Assembly (NCBI RefSeq): GCF_000150275.1
Contig: NW_002060960.1
Location: forward strand, 889,316 to 953,315
Source: Trichoplax adhaerens
Lineage: Eukaryota > Placozoa > Uniplacotomia > Trichoplacea > Trichoplacidae
DNA: 64,000 nucleotides
Direction of reading: 5' to 3'
The notes below the pieces were generated by a model that was not told the origin of the DNA, did not search any database, and saw only the letters and a list, made by a program, of their open reading frames with translations. A program made the translations under genes and the position numbers. Positions 25,461 through 36,387 of the stretch are shown here, piece by piece; the first letter of the stretch is position 1, and each line of letters begins with the position of its first letter.

Positions 25461-26365
25461 CAGAGAGGAATAGCAAAGAAACAAGTCAGGATAAAACAGT
25501 CAATCGGTCTCAATGGTAGGGATTATTAAAATCATGCAGTTGCATTAATCATGATTAATGATTGTTAATCATCGTCAGCGATGAAAAATAATCCCTCTCT
25601 TTTGTAGTGGCCGTCAAGAATCCAATCTACATCGTAGTGTACAATCTATTTATAAAACTTGCATCGTTTCTATCATCAACAAGATTTTTGCCTTGGCTAA
25701 AAGGATAAGCGTTGGAAGAAAATGCTCTTGTTGATGACTACGCTCTCATTTCTTGTCGACATCATTATTGCCATCAACACCTTGATCGATTGCTTACTTG
25801 CAAGCAACGATGGATGCCACTCTGTCAAGTCTCTTTTCAATGCATTACAAGAAGAAGAGTTGTAAAAATCAAGTGGTGCTCGCCATCCAAGATACTTACC
25901 ATGATAATTAGCATGGATTGCAGTAAGAGAAAGATGAACATCCAGTCAATCTTCTCCTGCCAAAGCCATCCTCGACTCCAATCGATGCTGCTGCCAGACA
26001 TGGATCATTTTTATCCATGACTTTGATTGCTCGTCCGACACTAACAGGCCATGCACCCTTTTCATTGGAATCTCATCTCCACCTTACTGATGCCCAACTT
26101 CCAAGATAGCTGTAAAGCCATCGATCAAGATGATTGCATAAGGCAATTTGACGACGCCATGGATGACTACTTTCATCCATATTGTATAAAGTTGTCCAGG
26201 CCGGTACTACAAGCCAATGTACACAAATTGATGCAAACATGATTAAACAATATCGCAGTATGTTTTCAAGCTTGTTTGACATGATATCGATAGAATCATC
26301 GTCCATACCAACCAGGAAAATCCATTGCGATATCCAATAACTATTGCATAAAATAAGGGAATGGC
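25461..26365. other. No supported gene; mixed composition
   Basis: Open frames of 63-102 codons (for example 25712-26020 and 26051-26242) overlap on both strands and match no family I know. The sequence resembles the surrounding repeat field in composition. I see no complete repeat unit here. Confidence 0.4.
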
Positions 26366-27570
26366 TTGATTTTCAACGGCCATGATGGCTGGCTAACAAG
26401 GATGCGATTCCTTTCTTCGACGTACTGTCAGTGGTGTTGGCCACCATTGGGCTTGACGAAGACGAAAACAGTGTTTCTCTGTCATCGTCTTTCGTCGTCC
26501 ATCCAAGGAAGGCTATCATCAAGAAGCGATCGAGAACAACCCGTAAAACACCACTATAATCCCCTCTTCCCTCTCTATGTGGATGGCAATCATCCTTGCA
26601 TCAAATTGCACGACTTAATGGAAAACATGATCAAAACTAATAACAACTATTCTCCCATCAGATTGTCTAGGCCAGCCCCGTCTACCTCAACAAGAAGAGC
26701 GTGAGTAGAAATTGAATGACTAGAAAAACAAACGATGGTTCTCTCGCTTTCTCTTCTATCCTAAGCCTCATTGGGCTACCATCAAGCCCTCTAATCTTAC
26801 TACAACATCATGCATGATTTTCAACGGCCATGATGGCTGGCTAAGAAGGATGCGATTCCTTTCTTCGACGTACTGTCAGTAGTGTTGGCCACCATTGGGC
26901 TTGACGAAGACGAAAACAGTGTTTCTCTGTCATCGTCTTTCGTCCATCCAAGGAAGGCTATCATCAAGAAGCGATCGAGAACAACCCGTAAAACACCACT
27001 ATAATCCCCTCTTCCTTCTCTATGTGGATGGCAATCGTCCTTGCATCAAATTGCACGACTTAATGGAAAACATGATCAAAACTAATAACAACTATTCTCC
27101 CATCAGATTGTCTAGGCCAGCCTCGTCTACCTCAACAAGAAGAGCGTGAGTAGAAATTGAATGACTAGAAAAACAAACGATGGTTCTCTCGCTTTCTCTT
27201 CTATCCTAAGCCTCATTGGGCTACCATCAAGCCCTCTAATCTTACTACAACATCATGCATGATTTTCAACGGCCATGATGGCTGGCTAAGAAGGATGCGA
27301 TTCCTTTCTTCGACGTACTGTCAGTGGTGTTGGCCACCATCAAGCGATCGAGAACAACCCGTAAAACACCACTATAATCTCCTCTTCCCTCTCTATGCGG
27401 ATGGCATTCGTCCTTGCATCAAATTGCACGACTTAATATAAAACATGATCAAAACTAATAACAACTATTCTCCCATCAGATTGTCTAGGCCAGCCTCGTC
27501 TACCTCAACAAGAAGAGCGTGAGTAGAAATTGAATGACTAGAAAAACAAACGATGGTTCTCTCTCGCTTT
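26366..27570. repeat. About 445-base tandem repeat, three copies
   Basis: Copies begin with GATTTTCAACGGCCATGATG at about 26369, 26819 and 27262. The first two are nearly identical. The third has an internal deletion of roughly 80-90 bases, removing the segment from TTGGGCTTGACGAAGACG to the middle of the unit. The unit keeps a plus-strand frame open for 84-112 codons in copies 1 and 2, but the deletion and small changes break the correspondence and no homologue is recognised. Confidence 0.92.
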
Positions 27571-27783
27571 CTCCACTACCCTAAGCCTCATTGGGCTACC
27601 ATCAAGCCCTCTAACCTTACTACAACATCATGCATGAGGGTAACCGATGGCATCTATCCAATCTTCCTCCATCATTGCATCAAAGCTATTTTTTTTTTCC
27701 ACGGCGTCGAGGTAGGCGTAGCATGGGCTGCTGAAAAGAAAAGCCATCTTGCTTCTTTGTCAACATAGGTTTGATCAACCCTG

Positions 27784-27960
27784 TCATTTTGTCATGTTAT
27801 TCAACATCGGTCTTACCTCCTGTGACGCCATGGCCGCCCAATCTTGAATCAAGCTCAATAACCAGGTGATACGATCAACAACTTGGATTTCTACTTCTTT
27901 ACAAGGCAATAAAGTGGAAAGGAAAGCAACTAATTTCTTCTTCTTGCTCGTCTTGTGGCC
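27784..27960 (-). other. Possible isolated exon of unknown gene
   Basis: On the minus strand a frame encodes a lysine patch (SKKKK) followed by a helical stretch with leucines and tryptophans, ending at CACAGGAG before a good donor (GTAAGA, near 27818). The composition looks more protein-like than neighbouring frames. I cannot find a convincing acceptor, a start or partner exons, and do not recognise the family. It may be a fragment left inside the repeat field. Confidence 0.2.
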
Positions 27961-28439
27961 AACCGCATCCGAAGGGGGCAAGACCACCACAGGGTGTTAG
28001 AGTCGTCCACTGCATGTTAGCCTCGATGGCGTCGGCTCTATACACAAGCCAGTAGCGTTTCCTCTGATCTGGTGGTCAAGGGTATCGGTCACCTAGGGGC
28101 ATGATGGCAGTAGAGGGTATCACTCATGTCATAGCAAACGATAGAAATCCTTGAAAAGTGATAGATGATCGTAGTATGCCAACCCAGTCGACCACTTTCC
28201 TGGGCTAGGCCGGTTGTCCGGCCGGCTGTAGACTGCCAGTCAGGGCAGGCGTTCGTAACTTGCCTGTTTTTCGTCTACCTAGCAAAAATAATGTCACTAT
28301 TGGACAGTTATTTCATAAGGCGTTATATACAGGAAACGAATGCTATGCATGACATCAATTTTGTAAAATTCAGACTCCAATCCAGTTGAAAGACAGGACT
28401 CTCTGGATTTCAGTTGAGCAATCCTTAGTGCAAATGGTG

Positions 28440-29065
28440 AACAAGATTGCCAAGAAAGGCAATTTAAATACACAACTATTCTATCCTATTGGTCTTCTTC
28501 ATTTCCATGTTGGTACCAGTCTGGGCCAGGTGTATTTCACTGTATAATAGAGCGCCGATTGGATCATTTTTCCTGCATTGGATAACCACAACGGTCATCC
28601 AACTACCTCCAGTGAAGACAGCAAGTGCAAGCTTATCCTTGACTGTCTGCTGTCTGCTCAAAGTCAACTCAATAAAATTGCCAAGAAAGGCAGTTTGCAA
28701 ACTGTTTGCTCATGCTTAAAAACGTTGTCTGCAAAAGCAATTTGACTACCCAACCATTTTACATTACTGGCGTTATTAATTTACGGTAAATAAATATACG
28801 GTCATCAAACTACCTGCAGTACAGTAAATACAGCAAGTGCAAGCTTATCCTTGACTGTCTGCTCATAGTCAACTGAATAAGATTGCCCAGAAAGGCAGTT
28901 TGCATACTGTTTGCTCTTGGTGAATAATATTGCCTACAAAAGCAATTTGTCTACTGTTTGCTCATGCTTTATAACATTGCCTAGAAAGGCAATTTGTCTA
29001 CTGTTTGCTCATGCTTTAAAGCATTGCCTACAAAAGCAATTTTCTACCCAACCATTTTACCCTAT
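28440..29065. repeat. Short hairpin repeats (ATTGCC...GGCAAT)
   Basis: At least six modules of the form ATTGCCNAGAAAGGCAATTTG or a close variant occur near 28446, 28677, 28880, 28929, 28976 and 29025, with a more changed one near 28724. Each is a short perfect or near-perfect inverted repeat around a four- to six-base loop. Several are followed by CTACTGTTTGCTCATGCTTTA, giving a local period near 48 bases between 28.92 and 29.05 kb. Confidence 0.8.
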
Positions 29066-29762
29066 TGGCGTCATTAATTGCAATTTTTGTTCCAATCTAT
29101 CGTAGGTGTATTTGACTGCACAGTAGAGTGCCAATTCCAATTTTTGGACTAGTCTGTGGCAGGTGCAATGCACACTTGTATAATGAACAGTATATCCTGT
29201 TGTTATAAAGTAGTACTTGATTGATTATGTTTAGTTGGATAACTGATTTGTATCATCGACGTATGTACAGTCTATATGGTTGTTTGTAAACCACCATACA
29301 CGCTCATATTATCATTTAAAAACAAACTGTACAGTAATCTTGAAGATGAGGATTTAGATCGCACAACTAGCCTTTCTACTTTATGATGGACGTCATAAAT
29401 TAGTCATCTATTGGATTGATGTGATAAGATGGCCGTTAGTATTTATAGTATGCCGTTATACAACGTTATTTCTATACTTCTCTACCTACCGTACAATATA
29501 TATATATAAATATGATATAGCAGTTTCAAGGGAATACAACTTTGATTCTTTAACCAAGGGGTACCATCGAAAATAGTCAGAGTGTATAACGGTAATAATA
29601 TTGAAAATAAAGTTTACTTATGCTCTCAAGCTCGAGTGAACTTTTCGAACAGTGTGTTGCAGTCAATGTTCAAAAAAGAAATGGTAGCAAATGTCGTTGA
29701 TATAAATTTGTTTACAAATTGAAATTAATAAATAATTGTATAAATTAATAGTCTTACAAAGC

Positions 29763-30375
29763 CATCTTATGTAAAATTGGAATGCACTACTTTCCAATCC
29801 AATCAACCAATAATAAAGTCAAGAAAATACTTGTACAAGAATAAACCTTTTCAATATCTTTTAACTGTCGTAAAACGAAAACTCCATATGAACATTACTC
29901 ATCTTGCTTGTCGATAATCATTCCATTCAACGATTCTATTCCCAAGACGTTCACTTAGCATTATTTACTAACCAGAGTAATGTACAATCGATCTATTTAA
30001 TACATCTTCCTACCCACCCCATAAAAGTCATTCAAGTTTGCCATCACAACCTCTTAAAGTCTTATTCTAGACGTAATCATCCCCTCCACCGTCTCAGGAA
30101 TACACTACATTTATCATCCAATAATTTATTCTCATCCGCAATGATGCAATAGTGGAGTTTTAAATCACCTCTTACCTCATCTTATGTAAAATTGGAATGC
30201 ACTACTTTCCAATCCAATCAACCAATAATAAAGTCAAGAAAATACTTGTACAAGAATCAACATTTTAAATATCTTTTAACTGTCGTAAAACGATAACTCC
30301 ATATGAATATCACTCATCTTGCTTGTAGACAATCATTCCACTCAAAGATTCTATTCACAAAGCGGTCACCTAGAA
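29763..30375. repeat. Direct duplication of about 195 bases
   Basis: The segment starting CATCTTATGTAAAATTGGAA at about 29763 recurs at about 30178 with few changes and runs about 195 bases in each place. The 220 bases between are not repeated. A further shorter pair (CCTAGAATTATT onward, about 65 bases) sits at about 30370 and 30446. Confidence 0.88.
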
Positions 30376-30499
30376 TTATTATTTTTATTCAAAATCTCTC
30401 CAAATCTTAATTTTAATGTTACAAAATACAGTATGCCTAGTAGACCTAGAATTATTTTTATTTTCATTCAAAATCTCTCCAAAGCTTAATTTTAAAGTT

Positions 30500-31752
30500 G
30501 CAAAATACAGTATGCCTGTATGGAATGGAAATGAACTTCTGCGTGTCAAGTTGCATTAATAATTAACACATCACTACGAGCACAAAGTCAGTTTCAATTA
30601 CAATACTTTACGAATAAATGAACGTATTCAAATTTAGTAGGCGCATTTCCTACACAAGACCGAAATGAACCTTAGTACGTCATCATTACAGATATATTAA
30701 TTGCAGAGACGGCCATTTTCAGTGTCGGCCTTTATTGTAACAACATTACTAATCTCAATTATTAATACCATACATTCAATCATTATCATTGGTAAAAGAC
30801 CTACAAGCATTCTGGACAACCTCAGCGATGCTTTCGATGAGACTGTAATGACCCAGCAGCAAACAGATGGTCAATCTAAAGTCGTACAATGTCGATTTTC
30901 TTGTCTACTAATTGTGAGCCTTGTAGAAGGATAGTTCTTAGGCGTTATAGTAGCAGAACTACTGTTTATTCTTACTAAATCTTTCGGCAGATTAGGGTAG
31001 TAATCAGTGGAAGCAACTCAAAGTAAGTACTTTACGTTAGACTAGTAAACGTGTCAGGAAGTAGTCTGTGACATAGTTATCCCCATTCCGAATTGGTATA
31101 TGCTGAATAGCATGGAGAAAATAAAATATGCGATACCAATGCAGCAGCAAAGACATCATTAGAGGGCATACTTTTTTAATTCTTGTGCAATATGACCTCG
31201 TCAACTGCGGCTTACGGCACAGTTAAGAAAAGATTCAGCATAACGAAATTGTCATAAACCAAGTCTTACTGTATTATAGAGTACTAATTCTTCGGATGTC
31301 TTAATTTAGATAAATCAAAATATGGTACAGTTCGTTGCGACTAGAGACTCTCTCCAGAAAGTCTCTAGTTGCGACCATGTAGCGTAAAATGCGAGAAAGC
31401 AGTCGGCATGGATCAATATTGTGAATAGTATTCAATGACATGGTCATCGTAATCACAACTACCTTACTTTTATCGACGGACCTCAACAATTCTTGCCAAG
31501 ATGCATAGCATAATAGCAACTACCCACTCTGATATCGTAAAACTAGCTCATCTTTAAACAATCTAAAACAACCAAAACATCAAGAATGGCACCTGAACTT
31601 GACACAGTTCATATTCTAAACTATTACGTTCCTTTCCAAATAAATGACTTTGAGTGACTTGGAATTTTGTGTTCTTAGCAACGATCGCCAGTATTCTCCT
31701 GCTATCGTTTACTACAGATAATTCATTAATACTCGTACGGGTATTAGGCATA
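30500..31752. other. Spacer 3' of METTL23
   Basis: No recognised exon. The open frame at 30701-30934 begins with a hydrophobic stretch but has no partner exons or family signal, and minus-strand frames at 31301-31519 and 31563-31751 show no domain. The 31.75 kb end contains the METTL23 3' untranslated region. Confidence 0.4.
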
Positions 31753-33006
31753 CTAGCTAACCATAGTAATTTTCAGCATTTCAACCGTAGGGCTATTAAG
31801 CATCCCAAAGCCGGCAATATCGCTGCCATCCGCATGAAAAGACTGCAAGGGTACTAGTTGACATTTAAAGTCCCATTTGCGCAATAAATGTTCGATTGTT
31901 CTGTTACAACTGTAAATATCATGGAGAAATTGGGTTATTTTACCTCAATAAATAGGTGCATTTTAAAATTTTATTCTTCTTACCAACTTGAAAGCGTATC
32001 AATTAGAAATAACAACCCATTCGAAAATGTACCTTCTTTGTTGATATGTCGTCCAGAATTGACAATTTGGATTTTGTTGCATTATTGCATGGACAGTAAC
32101 TAAAATGTCCTCGAAATCTATCAAAGGAAGGTGAAAAATGAAGAGATGAACGAGTATTGATATGAATAAAAGTGTAGAACATCATTGCAGTCAAGATTAG
32201 TAGTCTGATAGTGTAATAACACAAAATAAACAAGGTAATATAGAAAATGAAGAGAGTAGCTAGTATTAATATGAATAAAAGTACACAACATCATTGCAGG
32301 AATATTAAATTAGTAGTCTAATCGTGCAATAACCTCAAATTTTCAAAGTAATACAAGATCAACTCATTGCAATGATGTCTACGAAACATAAACACACAAA
32401 CATTTGTATCGACGCGTAGAGTAGCAAAACACCTAAAGTAGATAAACAACAAGTCATCGTTGGACAGTAGATGTAACAAACGCCTTGTTCCAACATGTTT
32501 TATGATCTTATAATCAACTCGATGAAAGATTAGCACAGATACCTTGACTATCGTAAAAACAATCTGAACCAAGAATGATATCCATTGCAGGTAACTCTAG
32601 CAGAGTTGATGATATCTGACCCCAGGTTATTCCTAAAACGACACCATTGTCAATGTTATTCAATTTTAGGTTGGTGTTACAAGCATCTAGAGCATCGACG
32701 AGTTGCTGGCTATCGGATAAAATGACATTGGCACCGCAGCGAGCGGCAACAATTCCAGGTAAAGAAGTTCCAGCTCCTATCTACAATACAAGAAGTTTTT
32801 GCATAGGCAAATGTCAATACCATGTCAAGTTTATTTTAATCTTAATAAATACTACACAACGCTAGATCTATCGGTAGTTCAAGGCATGCAAACATACATA
32901 CCTCCAGTACAGATTTACTTTGAAGTTTTTGCCGATTGTGCCATACATACTGTGCAAGAACAGGAGCAGACGGCCAAATATATAATCCATAATCTTGTTG
33001 AATTGT
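31753..33006 (-). CDS. METTL23: Methyltransferase-like protein 23 (first exon uncertain)
   Basis: Four minus-strand exons, 33006-32902, 32780-32543, 32117-32033 and 31909-31753, join in frame to 194 residues and a TAG stop. The human protein is about 190. The sequence follows METTL23 throughout. It starts with QDYGLYIWPSAPVLAQYVW, then the S-adenosylmethionine-binding loop across the exon junction (LEIGAGTSLPGIVAARCGA) and the acidic strand VILSDS. Next come LGITWGQIS, the post-I motif DIILGSDCFYD, then DFEDILVTV and WTTYQQR, and the C-terminal strand TVEMLKITMV. Mammalian METTL23 is reported to be a histone arginine methyltransferase. No Met lies in the first exon found. A possible 27-base initiator exon at 34213-34187 (MNARLLYTN) ends in phase 0 with a good donor, but this is weak. 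Confidence 0.88.
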
Positions 33007-34430
33007 CTATACTCGTATATCAAGGATACAGTACTTGACGTTAACTTAACGTGCTATTCAAAAGTGCAACTTCCATTCTAGTACAGTAAAACCTTGACAG
33101 AAACATTTGTTTGCACAGTCTTTATTACAGTAGTCTGCAACAGTAACCAGAGACTCGATCTAACATTTTCTACCTAGTAAGCTAATCTTCAACATGACAT
33201 TGTACCAATGTGCCGATCATCTTACCGTTCATTGGAGTGGATCATTTACGAGTACAATTCAATCATGGTTCTATCTACGACTACCTGGTTTAACTCCTAT
33301 CGAGCACTGTTGAATGGCTAATTTTGAGCTAATGCATCATGAGCAACTGATTTGAAAGCATCCATGCTTGCTTACAAGATTTAGCACACTATCTGAGAAT
33401 GTCCATCTTCTCCTATCAAACTACGTACAACATGATACAGTAATATTTGTACAGCAACATTGGCAAGTACAATTTTTATTCCTAGACGCCGCAAAAGTAG
33501 CCAAGGACAGAAACACTATCGCTCTAGCCCAATTACTCTTCTATGTGACATTCAATAACAGTCCTGTCTAGATATTGATATAGGCATAAACCAATATCGC
33601 TAATATCGCTATGCTAACTGGGCTAGTCCAAGTACAATAACTACTTTGCAAATGCTAACCCAAGTGGCTCATGACGTGCTCATGTCACATCCAAGATTGG
33701 CGATGGAATCATTTTTAGCGAACCATCTACAGTAATGTAAAGTACAGTTGCACCATATCAAAGAATTGGCTTCGACTACCTTTGCATGATTGTGATTTTA
33801 TGCATTGTTGTACCTCTTCTATCGTTACTTCCAAGTGTTCATCTTGATCTTGAAAGGAGAATTTTTTGCATGTCTTCATTTTGGAAACGGACAATCAAAT
33901 CATCCACCAAATCTTACGTATTACCATCAATTAGTCTATCCCATTCGCCAGCGTTGTTAATAGCTCTATAACCAGTAGAAAAGCTGTATTCAAGCAGACT
34001 TTAGACTATCAGTATGGATATTTTAAGTTACTTTTCCCACAAGTCCTTTAGTTCAACCTTTCTCTCACAACAGAGCAGCTGGAAATTAGCAAATTTAGCC
34101 TTTCGAGTACGAGCAATTTTTCGATGGTGGTGCACCGTCAAGTATGAGCGCAATACTACAATCGACTTTCAATCATGCAAACTTACATTTGTATAGAGCA
34201 AGCGCGCATTCATGATACAGTACAGTACCGACAGTATGCAGTAACTTATACAGCTAATCTCGGCCATCATGACGAAATTAATGGAGCTAATCCAAGTTGA
34301 TGATTATTAATAGAGGACATTGCTACTCGGATTACATCACCATTAGGCTAATTCAAGTATAATCAAAAATTCTACAGAATGGCTTAAGAGACTTTAGCGG
34401 CTCTACGGTAGTGTATATCTACAAGTCAAT
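33007..34430. other. Upstream region of METTL23
   Basis: Small open frames on the plus strand (33368-33571, 33786-33971, 34014-34196) have no recognisable content. The minus strand may hold the METTL23 initiator exon and promoter. Confidence 0.35.
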
Positions 34431-34439
34431 CTTGGCCTG

Positions 34440-35625
34440 TATCTTGAAATCATGAAATCAATCTGCAGCAAGACAGAATCCACATGAATTGAATTGTGCT
34501 CCTATGTCGATAATAGCAGTGATGGCTCATTTATCGAGTTCAATCGAGTAAGTAAGTCTACAATTCAGTCCTGGCCTCAGTCTTCGAATGATGATATCTA
34601 CTGTACTGTAAAATGAACATTAATTGAATAGAGCTCCTATGTCGATAATAGCAGTGATGGCTCATTTATCGAGTTCAATCGAGTATGTCTACAATTCAGT
34701 CCTGGCCTCAGTCTTCGAATGATGATATCTACTGTACTGTAAAATGAACATTAATTGAATAGAGCTCCTATGTTGACAATAGCAGTGATAGCTAATTTAT
34801 CGAGCTCAATCGAGTATGTCTACAATTCAGTCCTGGCCTCAAATGATCAAATATACAGCAAAATTATCATCAATTGAATAGTGCTCCTATGTTGATAATA
34901 GCAGCGATGACTATTTTATCCAGTTCAATCAAGTATATCCACAATTCAATCCCGTCCTCAATATTCAAATGATTAAATCAATCTACAGCAGAATCAACAT
35001 TAATTTAATAGTGCTCCTATGTTGATCGTAGCAGTGATGGCTGTTTTATCGAATTCAATCGAGTATGTCAACAATTCAGTCTTGAAATAATGAAATCAGT
35101 CTGCAGCAGAATTAACATTAATTTGGTGGTGCATCTAGGATGATAATAGCAGCGATGGCATGTCATGAAATCAATCTGCAGCAAGACAGAATCCACATGA
35201 ATTGAATTGTGCTCCTATGTCGATAATAGCAGTGATGGCTAATTTATCGAGTTCAATTGAGTATGTCTACAATTCAGTCCTGGCCTCAGTCTTCGAATGA
35301 TGATATCTACTGTACTATAAAATGAACATTAATTGAATAGTGCTCCTACGTTGATAATAGCAGCGATGACTGTTTTATCCAGTTCAATCGAGTATGTCTA
35401 CCATTCCACCCCGTCCTCAGTCTTCAAAGGATTAAATCAATCTACAGCAGAATTCATATTAATTTAATGGTGCTCCTATGTTGATCATAGCAGTGATAGC
35501 TAATTTATCGAGTTCAATCGAGTATGTCAACAATTCAGTCTTGAAATGATGAAATCAATCTGCGGCAGAATCAACATTAATTTGATAGTGCATCTAGGAT
35601 GATAATAGCAGCGATGGCAAAAATA
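34440..35625. repeat. About 125-base tandem repeat, nine or ten copies
   Basis: The block GCTCCTATGTCGATAATAGC or a variant recurs near 34498, 34633, 34764, 34881, 35010, 35210, 35342 and 35469. GCATCTAGGATGATAATAGC variants lie near 35129 and 35590. Each copy also carries CGAGTTCAATCGAGTATGTC and CAATTCAGTC. Similarity between non-adjacent copies suggests a higher-order pattern made by later block duplication. Confidence 0.88.
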
Positions 35626-36387
35626 GACTGGAATTTTCTGGTTTCGCGTTATGTCATAAGTTAAGGATGGTAAACAGTAAAATAAATACACAAAAGGTGC
35701 ATGTAATATGTCCTGATTTTAACTATTAAATAAAGAATATAAATATTCATTCGGCACTATCTGTCGATAGCTTTATATACATCTCCAGTAATATTTAGAA
35801 TTTGAGTGACCTGTGGGCAACTTGAGCTCTCCCATGCCATACTCTATCTAGTATATCGTCTAAATATATCATCTAGGGCATTTTTCTTATCATTCTGAAA
35901 ATTTTAAAATTTGCCTTATTGTCGCCAATCAATTTATCCAATCTCGATAATAATACCCACATTTTTACGGATTTACTTTTTTATTAGCATTATTGTTGTT
36001 GTGATTTCACAATCATAACAGCTTCGATAATACATTCGGTAGATTTAATTTCATCCGATCGGTAGCATGATTAATTGATTGGTGAGATAGAAATCTACGC
36101 GTTGGTAATTAAAGTTAAAATTAGATTATGACTTACATCGTATCATTTTTATGAGTACAAACATTATAAGAAGGAGAAGAAAATGCTACTCACCTCAGAT
36201 AACATTAAGAAGGGGTTAATAAGCTAGATGAATTATCACCGAACATAACACATAGCATTGTAAAGATGGTATCAGCAATTTTTATAAATAAATAGGGAAA
36301 GCTTACGTTATAAGTTCTTCTCGTTCAATAATGACTTACCAACTACAAAATGCATTCTCTACACGTAGTGGTCTGTTCTGTAATAGC
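35626..36387. other. AT-rich spacer 3' of the PhzF-like gene
   Basis: No coding signal. It should contain the 3' untranslated region of the minus-strand PhzF-like gene. Confidence 0.4.

Noticed and set aside
28440-29065. CRISPR-like look of spaced short hairpin repeats
   Set aside because: Repeat spacing is irregular, the repeats are variable, there are no cas genes, and the window is animal DNA.
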